Position numbers and translations under genes: made by a program. A model generated the notes under the pieces. It worked only from the letters and a program-made list of their open reading frames with translations, made no database searches and was not told the DNA's origin. From the NCBI GenBank assembly GCA_951799445.1, contig OX637288.1, positions 44,903,288-44,967,287 of the forward strand: 64,000 nucleotides of DNA, in the 5' to 3' direction. Positions 34,717 to 45,164 of this stretch are shown piece after piece; position 1 is the first letter of the stretch, and each line of letters opens with the position of its first letter. This DNA is from Pseudisothecium myosuroides (Eukaryota; Streptophyta; Bryopsida; Hypnales; Lembophyllaceae).

Positions 34717-35647
34717 TTAACCCCTAAAGGACCATTGTCCCTTTGGAGGACAAATGCATTTTTGGGCAGGTACCTATGGGCTGAAATTTTCTTCTAGTTT
34801 CTTGAAATTTTTTTTGGAGGTAGAAAAGCTAATTATCTTTGTGGGAATATAATTTTTTTCACTATCGGTGCCCGGAAAAAAAAGTTATGACCAAATAAGC
34901 TCAAAACAGAGGATAGATGGTAGCTTGGGCAGCAAAAAAAAAATGGACAAAAATTTGAATTTTTTTTTTAATATTTTTTTTCTCATAGATTATATTTTTG
35001 GCTATTTGGAAAGCTTTGATTCATTTCATTTGGATATGTTATGAGAAAGTTATGGACAATCATTCTTGTTTTTCAGGTAGTTAGAGCATCTTCTTGAAAA
35101 AAATAACTTGTAGGATTCATTTTGGAATGCAATTTTTCAAATTTTTCAAATTTTTTTTGCATGTTTTAAATTACTTGCTAGAAAAATCTCACCATTGGGA
35201 TTAGTGCATTTTAATTCCATCTAAAATATATGAATATTTTAGATTTTCCTTCTATCTTACTTCTACTTAACAATTTTTTTAAGAATGCTAATTAAGTTTT
35301 TTTTAAATTTTTTTTTCTAGACTCTCAACTCAATTATCCACTATAAAGATTTAAAGCTCAAAGCTCTGTAGTGCAAAAAATTTAAGTTAAAACTGTTAAA
35401 AGTCTAAAAATCTAGTCCCGCAATGTGATGAAAAACTTGTTTTTTTCACTTTAAATGCAGATATCTTGCAATCTGTGCGGTCAAAAATTCTAAAAACAAT
35501 TCCACACATTCTTATACTATTTAGGTGTAAGATCCTAAGGTTGAATGTGCAAAAACAACATTTTTCAATTTTTTTTACTCTTTGCTATAGAATGGCAGTT
35601 TTCAATGTTTTTTGGCAGAAAAAAGGCCTCAGTCCTTTAGGGGTTAA
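34717..35647. mobile_element. TTAA-family inverted-repeat element, 931 bp
   Basis: It begins TTAACCCCTAAAGGACC and ends CAGTCCTTTAGGGGTTAA. TTAA at both borders plus a CCCC/GGGG terminus resembles the piggyBac arrangement. The interior is A/T-run-rich with no transposase, but carries conserved blocks found in inverted order at 60,978-62,208: TCCCTTTGGAGGACAAA, AAATAACTTGTAGGATTCAT, TAGACTCTCAACTCAATTA and AAGATCCTAAGGTTGAATG. Confidence 0.75.
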
Positions 35648-35689
35648 TTATATGGATTCTTTTATTCAATGTTTAATTAAACCATGATT

Positions 35690-36420
35690 GTTGATACATG
35701 ACTGAAAACCATCATGTCCATTTAAAATGTATGGGAAATGTGACTGTAGTTTGTGACTAAAGCTACGTTGAACAATCACAAACTATGCATACAAATCTAA
35801 GAAATGTGACTCTCAATCATCAAGAGTATCCCTTGCTTGAGTCATATTCAATATACATAGGCCTAAATATGATTGGTTGTAGCTACATAATGCTCACAAT
35901 TATGCCAAAAATGTGACTTTGAGTTTCCAAAAGTATGACTGCACTTAGTCATAAAATTATCACTAACATCCGCGTAAACTGCCTTGATAGCCAAAAATAT
36001 GATTTGCAAGGGTCATATTCCACATCAGTAAAGAAGACGACTATACAAAGTCACATGCCACGTCAACTTATAATGACATGCCACATGTACTACCATGTCA
36101 ATCGAAAATGTGACTCACCGTAGTCATATTCCATGTTAGCTGAGAAATATGACTCTTCAAAGTTATATGCCACATAGTTTATATTTTCCTTTGCTTGGAC
36201 AAGTCAAAGGAAAGTCAAGCCTCCAAAGTTGGTCAAAGCATACGCCACGTTGGCAAAATATGGCCTATTATATGCCCCAACCACTATATTTATAAATATG
36301 ACTATTAATGCCCAAAGCGTAACAATTGTGTCATCTATAATAATTCCTACTTGAGTCATATTTTGGTATTTAACAACTCACTACAGTCATATATTGTGGT
36401 TATAAAACACTCGTTTTATT
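35690..36420. repeat. cluster of small dyads AATGTGACT ... AGTCATATT
   Basis: At least ten occurrences of AA(T)GTGACT or AAATATGACT, each followed after a few to some tens of bases by the complementary (A)GTCATAT(T)CC, interspersed with CATGCCACGT-type words. Examples lie near 35,735, 35,810, 35,910, 35,995, 36,040, 36,105 and 36,150. It is a degenerate array whose units are themselves hairpin-forming. Confidence 0.55.
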
Positions 36421-37010
36421 GTAATGGTGTACATTGGTTGTAGAGGTGGAATCACTCTTCTAAAGATCTTCCTACACAAAGTATTTTGAGAGTGGTGTGG
36501 ATAGATAATAAGGTGTGGCAAAGCCATCTATCCAGCCTATGAGGGGCACTAGCAAATTTTTTTTGCACAACTTGTTGGTGGTCATTAGGACTTCAATCAA
36601 GATGATTTCTTGAGAGCACCACACCCAAATGGCAACTTAAGTTTCATCTCAGCTTGGAATTGCATTGGAATTGACTACTAATGAGAAAGATCGTGTTGCG
36701 CTTGAACAGACATTCCATGAGGCAAGTGAACTAAGCACCATTTATGGTTATCTACACTTGGCATATAATGATTTGTCTTTGGGCATTTGAAGGATTTGCA
36801 ATCCAAAGAAGGTTTGCAATTTTTTTTGAGATGCAATATATTTTGTGGCATCGTTGAAGTAGACACTAAAGTCCAAGCAAATCCAAGGCACATTATATCT
36901 CATGGCAAAGGTACCAATGTTGGGTGTGGTGGAAGAAGTAGAAGCAATATTATATGATGAAAGTAGACATCATTGAGGATATAGTTAGTTCATTAGTTGT
37001 ATATAGTGTG
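36421..37010. other. spacer left of the TIR element
   Basis: No gene recognised. A minus-strand frame at 36,678-36,893 lacks any motif. Confidence 0.3.
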
Positions 37011-37113
37011 TAGTGTCGTACCAAAAGTTCTTGCATAGTCTTCCATACCTACCAAAATAATTGCCAACCCCACTTTAAACTAGCAAATCTAGCATATCCA
37101 AAAAAATTGTTGC

Positions 37114-37850
37114 TCAAAGGCACCCGGCACAATCTCGCACTCCATCCAAAGATGTCATTCCTCTAGCATCCTTACAAATTTCAATTAGACTCTCCTTAAA
37201 TCGTACAAAAAATGACCTTTGACCTCCTAACACGCGCCCAAATAGTGGGAATGAAGGATGCCAGGGCTTGTAGCTCAGAAATCGCAATGCATCTGGGGTC
37301 TCAAGGAGGGCCATTTGCAATGTCTACAAGAATTTCTAGGAGTGAGGCACCACTCTCCCCCTCAAAAGGACTAGACGATCCTGAAAGTTGGCCAAGCGCG
37401 ACTAAGCAACATTACAAATGCGGCTTTTGCATGTGAAAGTCTCAAAGTCCACTGTGCGACGATGGTTACATGAAAATGGACTCTTTGCCTGAGTTGCTGT
37501 AAAAATGCCATATTTGACGCCTGGGACCATAAACATTGGACGATCGCACAATAGAAACACATTGTCTAGAGTGATGAATCGAACTTCAAGATCAGTACTA
37601 AGAATTTCCAACGAGTTTGAGTTTGGCGTTTCGCCTTCAATGGCTATTGTAATGAGTGCCTAGCATCTCTTTTTAATAGTGGAAGGATGTCTATGATGAT
37701 TTGAAGCGCCATTGCAGGCACAATCAAGTCAGAACTTGTCGTTTTGCCGAAAGATAGGCGTACAACTAAGGATTTTGTTATTTTGTAGAGCTTGTATACA
37801 ATGGCGAGTTGCTCCGATTCATGGCAAGGTATCATTTCTGGCGGAATTCT
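37114..37850 (-). pseudogene. captured or decayed coding-like sequence, unrecognised
   Basis: GC content is higher than the surroundings. Minus-strand frames give protein-like pieces in succession: QIIIDILPLLKRDARHS, LEVRFITLDNVFLLC, PMFMVPGVKYGIFTATQA, then after stops and frame changes ETPDALRFLSYKPWHPSFP and FVRFKESLIEICKDARGM. No family recognised. Its position between the two long TIRs suggests either cargo of the element or its own decayed gene. Confidence 0.35.
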
Positions 37851-37950
37851 TATGGAGGATGGAGCTGTAGTTCACTGTTCCAATGCTTTAAAGGAGTGGA
37901 GGGAATTGTGGCTTATCTTGAGGTTGGAGTGGTCAACCAATTCTCCATAT

Positions 37951-38852
37951 TTAACCCCTAAAGTTCCTTGACTATGTTTTCACCAAAAATGCTCTAAAAC
38001 TGTCATTTCTAGTACAAGTACCAAATTTTAGAAAAAATACATTTTTGGACACATGTAACGATAGGATCTTATAGTTAGCTAGTTTTAAAAGATGTGGAAA
38101 AAAATTCAGAATTTTCCACCATACGGATTGAAAGATATTAGTATTTGAATTGGCAAAAATCTTTTTTTAGTCCCTCCAAAAATATCATGGCAGCTGCACT
38201 TCACAAGGTCACATTTGTATGAAAAAATGTCCAAAATGGTGGTGCTTCTTTGAACTTTTCTCCCTAAACAAATTAGCTATATGCTTAATACTTTTCAAAT
38301 CATTTGGAATTGTACAACATGTAGAAAAAAAATAATAAATAGAAAGAAGTAGAGAATGATTCAAAATACAAAATTGTTAAGAATTTAATTATGAAATTGA
38401 AAAATGTCAATCCCAATCCAATGTTGTTATAAACAATCTACATCCTATGATTTTAATTTTTTCAAAAATATTGAAAATTGAGTGAAATAAACAACTTCAA
38501 AATTGATTTTAGAGTAGAAAATCCGTAACTGCCTGCAAACAAAAATTGCTCATAACTTTTGACTGATTGATAAATGTGGAATGATTCAAAGCTTTCCACG
38601 TATATATAAATGTAAGAAATCAATTTCAAATTTTTGTTTTTGAAAAAAGTGTTTTTCCTTATTTGCCTGGGTTGCCTGAGTTGAGAAACAAGCAACATAT
38701 TAGGCCATAAGTTTTGACTCATATTTCCAAATGTTGTGAAATTTAGTACATATGAAAGATGTTCCTTGTCCCCATCTTCTATTAAATTTTGGGCCTAAAA
38801 TATGCAAATTTCTATGTTGCTAAAAATAGCAGGCTGGTCCTTTATGGGTTAA
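37951..38852. mobile_element. TTAA-family element nested in the TIR element, 902 bp
   Basis: It begins TTAACCCCTAAAGTTCC and ends GGTCCTTTATGGGTTAA. Interior blocks (AAGATATTAGTATTTGAA, AATGATTCAAAGCTTTCC, TAACTTTTGACTGATTG) are diverged relatives of those in the copies at 34,717 and 60,978. Non-coding. Confidence 0.65.
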
Positions 38853-39489
38853 ATCCTTTCGAGACTGTTTGAGCAATTCTCAAAAATGATGTGCACCATC
38901 GCACCTAGTGGCCTAAGACCGTTGAGGATATGCAAGCAACCTTGAAAGATGAGTGGAGCAAGAGGTTCTCAAGAAGATCTGTTCCAGCATGCTTGAGAGA
39001 ATGGTTGCAGTAATCGCAGCCAAGGGTAGACACACCCAATGGTAGAAAATGATTTTCGTGTTCAATTTTGAAAAAAAATTCCCAACTTTTGTGTAAATGT
39101 AGCTAAATTCCAACTCAATATATGGGCAAAATTTCATGTTGCTAGAAGCATTTTGGGGGATGCTAGATTTGTTGGTTTAAACTGGGGTCAACAACTATTT
39201 TGGTGGGTACAAAAGACTGCGCAAGAACTTTTGGTAGGGCACTATACATTTTCAAATTTTGACAACCTCTTTGTATGAGTAAAAATTTCTTTGAAATCAA
39301 AAAGAATTTTAACATATTTGTTGTGTGTTATTTTTCATTTTTCCTCTTGTAACTTTGTCTTCGGTTTATCTCACAAAGTCTTCTTTGAATGGTCTAAACC
39401 CCTTTGTAAATTCCAATATGTGCAAATATTTTCATGAAATGTAAGGAGTCTTTGTCTCAGAAGGCCTATCTTGAACTATAAAATTTTGG

Positions 39490-39720
39490 GACAAATTAGA
39501 AGGACCGTCCACCGCAAATGTCCATCTAGAGTGTCCACCTTAACCGTTCGTCTTAAAAGACCCATCAAGACCAACCATCAAAATTGTCAATTAGGGCCGT
39601 CTACAAGGATAGTCCACCAAAATGCTCCATCTTGAGGGCCATCCTAGAGTCTGTTCACTAAGTCCGTCCTTCCATTGAGTTGTCTACTTAGTCCATCGAG
39701 ACGGACTGTCAAGTGGCCCT
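39490..39720. repeat. degenerate short minisatellite around GTCCATC/GTCCGTC
   Basis: About a dozen irregular 15-25-bp units built on the words CCGTCCA, GTCCACC, GTCCATC and GACGGAC. Spacing is uneven, so it is an old array. Confidence 0.45.
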
Positions 39721-40454
39721 ATCCATTCAGATTCTGTAAATTAGGTGGAAACTTGTTGGAACTAGGTCAAAGTCTCAAAGTAGCATCTCAAGTTCTCAAC
39801 ATGCAACTACTACTTCTTTCCCTTGTACCCGACCGCTTAATCATGCATGATATCTCTATTGTTATTTTTCTATTAACAAAAGCTATTGTCTATTGAAAAA
39901 AACAATGCAAATGAATATTGGCATCAACCAATAAGCCATTATCACAACCTTCTTCACTTCTGGTCATGTCCTAGAGCCTCAATTGCAACAAAGTTGTTGA
40001 CACTCTGGAAGCATCGTCTTTGAAAGAATTTGAATTTTTTGGAACTTGGATCTTGTTCAGATCACTTTTGCAAACACTAAGCCATCACCTACAAGAGCTC
40101 CTTAAATTCCATAATCCTATTATCATTCCTTTTTCATTGAAAAAATCGCTTCATTTCCTTGCCCTTTTTACTTCAAAAGTGGCGTTTTGGTCTTCTAGTC
40201 TTCAAATCTCCTCGTAGTCCTTGTATTTGTACGATGTATTTGTTTTGATTTTCTCAACCTTATTGCACCATATTGGAATTCAAGCTAAGATCACTTGCAT
40301 TTCTAGCTTGGGTTTAATGTATTTGCAGAGATTTGTATGCTCTTAGTGTAAGAATGGGTGCTGGAATAGGTCTTCATGAGTTTAGTGAGTTTTGGGATTT
40401 GCTGAACTTCTTAAGGTTTGTTTGAATTTTGAATTGGATTGAATGTCAAAAGAC

Positions 40455-40556
40455 ATTGAAAATTGGCAAAATTTTGTCAATTAATTGTCCAAATCAGGCT
40501 CTCCTAATTGATGGCACAATTGACAAAATTTTATCAATTTTCAATCAACTAGGATA
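40455..40556. repeat. hairpin with ~28-bp arms
   Basis: ATTGAAAATTGGCAAAATTT at the left pairs with AAATTTTATCAATTTTCAAT at the right around a ~45-bp loop. Confidence 0.6.
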
Positions 40557-43500
40557 TAAATCCTCTTGAAGTGCAAATACCCAATCGTTGACCAATCGTC
40601 CGCCTTGGCGACCACTGGCGTTCAAGGTGGACGCCAAAAGAAGACATTTAAGCCACCAGTGGCAACACTTTGCGAGCAAAGTTGAACAGTGGGGTCCTTA
40701 GGCTTATAGAAAACGGATAGTTATCCTAGTTTAAAATGGCAAATTCTAGTGTCATATGCCATGAGGGAGATTGCCTCCATCCATTTGTTTTTCCATCCAG
40801 ACATCCTAACGGTATGTAGTCAAAATTAAAATGCTTCTCCCAACAAGAACAATTTATTGTATTTTATTGCAAGATGGAATTTCCAAAATAAATGTAGTCT
40901 TCTATGAAACAACATCTAATTTTAATTGGATGAAATTGACCAAAGAAATTACATTAAGATTCCAATTAAATGATAAAATAACTTTACCTTAGATGAATGT
41001 ACAAATGTATTTAAGTGGATAAATTATGTTTTTTCAATGACCTTTATACTTATGGAAAAAAATCTTATTCAATCCTATTTGTATCCATTAGACCCTAATT
41101 TGTTATTGTTGGATATTTGTTTATGTATGTAATTACAATGGTAGTGTTGCATTGAATTTTTAGATGCCTATACAATATTTTAATAAAAATCTGTATAAAG
41201 TCAATGTTTAATTTATATTAAAAAATAGATTTATTTTTCAATAATTTCACATCTATTTCATTTTTTTTATTGTTCTTTTATTCCTAATTAATGTCACTTT
41301 CATGAATTGTCTTGGACTTTAGGACAAATTTTATTTATTTTTGAGCTCATGCTTTGCATAGATCAAGCTAGCTTAGGATGATAGTCGGATTTGAAATGTA
41401 CTATATTCTGAAGCTCATGAGAGTGTACTAAATATCATGATTCAACCATTTTGAATAAATAAAAGTGTACAAATTTGGTTTCACAAAGATTATACTCTAA
41501 GATAAGAATTCTTAAGTTTTAAAATATTTTTCATTCATAATTTATAATAATTAGGAAAAACAAATCGATGATGATACATAACTATATATGCCACCTCAAT
41601 ACATATTAATAAGAAAGGTATTTGTTTTGTTCATCAACGTGCTTAGAAGGCAAGGAGGTTTGTAGTTATGACATATGGAAAAGCACTCAATAATATAATT
41701 AAGACCTGTAGAATACTAAATTACATATTTAAAAAAAAATTATAATTGATTTTAAAATAAAAAATAGAAAAAAAAATAATTTGATACAAATTACTATTGT
41801 TTCCTAGCACCTTAAGTAGAAAATAATTAATTAAAAGGGTGCCTAAATTTTTGAAAAATTATTGACATATATATATATATATATATATTTATATAAGGAT
41901 TGTCTCATTTAGAAAAATTCAACTCACATGAGTTGTAATCTAATAAATTAGCATCTCATTTGTGTTCTAAAGTTGGCATGAGTATTAGTAACTATGTCTT
42001 AGCATCTCAAATTATAGTGACAAGGACTAGTCAAAAAATTAATGCTTCTTAAAAGTTGATGCTTTTCAGAAATAGCAACCATCCAAAATTTTTAAGAAAA
42101 ACTTGGATGAATGCTTAATTTATTTTAATTACTCCGTATATTTTAATTAAACCTGCCCAAAATATTTCATTTATCAAAACTTTGAAAATATAAAATTTAG
42201 TAAAGTAACCTTAATTATAAAATACCCTTAATTTTTGCATAAAATATTATTACAATAGATCCACATATGACATTTAGTAAAGGTTGGAATGTCTCTAAAG
42301 ATGATGGTAGACAAAAAAATGATTTTAGCCACTTGAAGTTGTTATTCCATCCATTCAATTTTTTTGATATTGAATATATTAATCATCCGACATTTTCACC
42401 GTACAAATTTTAAAAATTCATTTGTATAAGTATTCCATAAATTTTAAAATTGAGGTATTCTATAATTTTCTAGCCATAAAGGTATTATGAGAGCAAATTT
42501 TTACTGTATAACTGAATATTAGATTTGAAAATTTTATCACAGTTAGAATTTTACATTTCAAGCTTGCTACCAAAAAATCATTAATTTTTTTCAAAACCTT
42601 GTTCATAATGAAAATCTAAAATATTCATTATTTTTAATTTAGTTGTATTATATAAAATTATTGGTGATAATTTGAATGTGTCTAACCATTTAAATGTAAT
42701 CTATGGTTATTGATATACGGATTTTTATTCAAAATTTGTTATTAAATTTATCTTTTAAAGGCTTACTTATAATGAATATTTGAAAACCATAAAATTTTGA
42801 AAAAACTCTCTACCTTCAGGGTTTAAATATGTGTAATTATTAAGGTGGATACCAATGTATGTATTATAGAAAATGTGATTATCTTGCATCCAAACATATG
42901 TATGCCTAGCATTTTGACCTAGATTGTCACCTTAATATTCATATATTACTGATAATAACTTTAAAATATAATAGGATTATAAATAGCATTTTTTCCATTT
43001 TTTTAAAAATAAATTATTTCTATCCATATGGAGAGTTTAATCCCTGAAAGTATAGAGTCTTCTCCAGAATTAACAATTTGTAAAAAATCATCTGAAAAAT
43101 TACTATTTGGCATAATATTTTGGAATTGAAATACAAATAAAAATTGTAGAGTTTGAGTTTTAGATTCCATCCGTACGGTTAGATTCACCAATGCTATCAC
43201 CAATATTTTTTTATAAATTTTGAAAGGAAAATTTCAGTATTCCTTCTAAATTCAATTGCAAGTAAAATATTATCATTTTTGAGTAAAATTTGTTGAAATG
43301 GATTTGAAACAAGGTTCTGTTGACATAGGATTTTTTTTTAAAATTTTGTGTTCTTTCAATCTATGACCTCATTTTTGCAATTGTAAACCACTTTTAAACT
43401 AGAATCAATGCAATTTTGGCTTGGTCAACTACTTGACATACTTCCACATTTGTAAAAATATATGTACTCTAGTAACAGCGACAAAATCCAACCATCAAAT

Positions 43501-43639
43501 AGGATAACAACTTGATATAATATCTCCACAAATTAGAATTACTTCATCCAAGTAATAATGGGAGGGAATCAAGAATATGAATTTGTTTGTTGTCAAAAAA
43601 TTGAACGTCCATTAGGGGTTAAAAAATGAGAGTCCAATT
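40557..43639. other. very AT-rich spacer
   Basis: No gene, exon or strong repeat was recognised. It contains an (AT)n microsatellite at 41,866-41,888. Confidence 0.45.
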
Positions 43640-43990
43640 ACGAATCCAAATGAAATTAATTTTTTTTCCCTAGACTCTCAACACAATTCTCCACTATAAA
43701 GATTTAAAGCTCAAAATTTTGTAGTGCAAAAATTTTAAGTTAAAAATGTTCAAAGTCAAAAAATCTAGTCCTGCAATGTATTGAAAAACTTGTTTTTTTC
43801 ACTTTAAGCGCAGATATCTTGCAATCTGTGCAGTCAAAATTTTTGAATTTTTTTCCACACACTCTCATACTGTAAGATCCTATGGTTAGATGTGAAAAAA
43901 AAACAATTTTCAATTTTTTTTACTTTTTGCTATAGATATGACAGTTTTGAGTGTTTTTGACAGAAAAAAGGCCTTGGATCTTTAGGAATT
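43640..43990. mobile_element. 5'-truncated TTAA-family copy
   Basis: Same orientation as and closely similar to about 35,300-35,647: shared blocks CTAGACTCTCAACACAATT, CACTATAAAGATTTAAAGCT, AGATATCTTGCAATCTGTGC and the terminal GGATCTTTAGGAATTAA. The opposite end is missing or replaced; a stray AGGGGTTAA lies just upstream near 43,615. Confidence 0.65.
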
Positions 43991-44999
43991 AACAACAATA
44001 ATACTGCATGCCACATGCGGCCCACTATTCAATAGAAAGCACTTCATATGTGCAGTTGAATTGCAAACATGTGGATTGTGACATGAAAGTTAAATACTTC
44101 CAAAGCCAAATAGAAATCAGACATACTAAAATCAATTATCAACATATTGGGACCCACCATTCTTTAAAATTAATTTATGATGCTTAATTGAACTATAACT
44201 AATGTGCCCCATGTCGTTGCTACCAGCAATCTCAAAACTGGCTAAATTTCTCTCGGTTTCTACTTTATTTTTTTTGCCCTTAGTGTAAATTCAAAGAAAA
44301 TCTTCCAAAAATGAACATTTGGCTAAAAACCATGAACTTGTTTAGAGATCACTGGTTGCTACTACCAAAATAAAAATAAAAGTAATTTTTTAATTTTAAT
44401 TCATAAGAACTTTGAAATTTAATATTTTTCACACCGTAGGTTCAAACGCCACAAAATAAAGTAACATGATCAAGGGATGCATAGTCCAGGAGATTTCACC
44501 CTAACAAACAAACAAAACAAACAACCTCATGTATTGAACTACTAAGTGTACCCTGTACAGCACAGTCAAAATAAAAATAAAAATAATTTTTAAAATTTTA
44601 AATTTTAAAAACAACTACCTCCCCCCCCTAACTTTCACATTGTAGGTCCAAACACCAAGAAACAAAATCCATGCACCTTTCTTTGTAGAGAGCTTTCTGA
44701 CGGTTCTAAGAACGCGACAAACAAACAAAATAGAACAAACAAACAAACAAACAAACAAACAGTCTAACTTAAGGTATAGATTGTAATTGTACAGATAAAA
44801 AAATAAGAGCAGTCTAATATTGCTAAAGATTATTTTAATGAATTTTAAATATAGAATATACAAACAATTGTATAAATTTTTATAAAAAATCACATTTACA
44901 TCACATTTACATCACATTTAGATCAAAACTTACATCATTCATTTACTTGGTTAGAGATACTTGCAATTAGTCACTTCTTTTTTACTCCATTATTTCCTA
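43991..44999. other. spacer with simple repeats
   Basis: Contains an (AAAC)n tract at 44,717-44,760 and a short ACATTTACATC tandem at about 44,890-44,925. No gene seen. Confidence 0.45.
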
Positions 45000-45080
45000 G
45001 TAACTCTGTTCATCTCTTGGTAGTAAGTAACTCTGTTCATCCCTCGGTAGAAGTAACTCTGTTCGTCCCTCGGTAGTAAG
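45000..45080 (+). promoter_or_regulatory. three tandem copies of a 26-27-bp motif upstream of the A20/AN1 gene
   Basis: GTAACTCTGTTC(A/G)TCCCTCGG followed by TAG(T)AA occurs three times head to tail. The array ends 50 bp before the TATA box, a position suited to an upstream promoter element. No match to a named cis-element is claimed. Confidence 0.55.
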
Positions 45081-45129
45081 GTTGATTTTTAAAATCTCAA
45101 TCTCGAGAGAAGCGTTTACTATTTTCTCC

Positions 45130-45137
45130 TATATAAG
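45130..45137 (+). promoter_or_regulatory. TATA box of the A20/AN1 gene
   Basis: TATATAAG sits about 30 bp before the point where sequence changes from AT-rich promoter to GC/pyrimidine-rich leader. This predicts transcription starting near 45,165. Confidence 0.55.
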
Positions 45138-45164
45138 GCCTATTCTCCTTTAGAAATTTCCAAA

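Larger units (their letters stand above)
37011..39247. mobile_element. 2.2-kb element with ~95-bp terminal inverted repeats, composite
   Basis: Left TIR about 37,013-37,106 and right TIR about 39,150-39,245 are inverted copies, roughly four fifths identical by eye, sharing TACCAAAAGTTCTTGC, ACCAAAATA, TTTAAAC and AAATCTAGCAT in order. Inside lie a coding-like relic (37,114-37,850, minus) and a TTAA-family element (37,951-38,852). Long TIRs enclosing gene-like sequence resemble Mutator/Pack-MULE structure, but no clear 9-bp target duplication was found. Confidence 0.6.
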
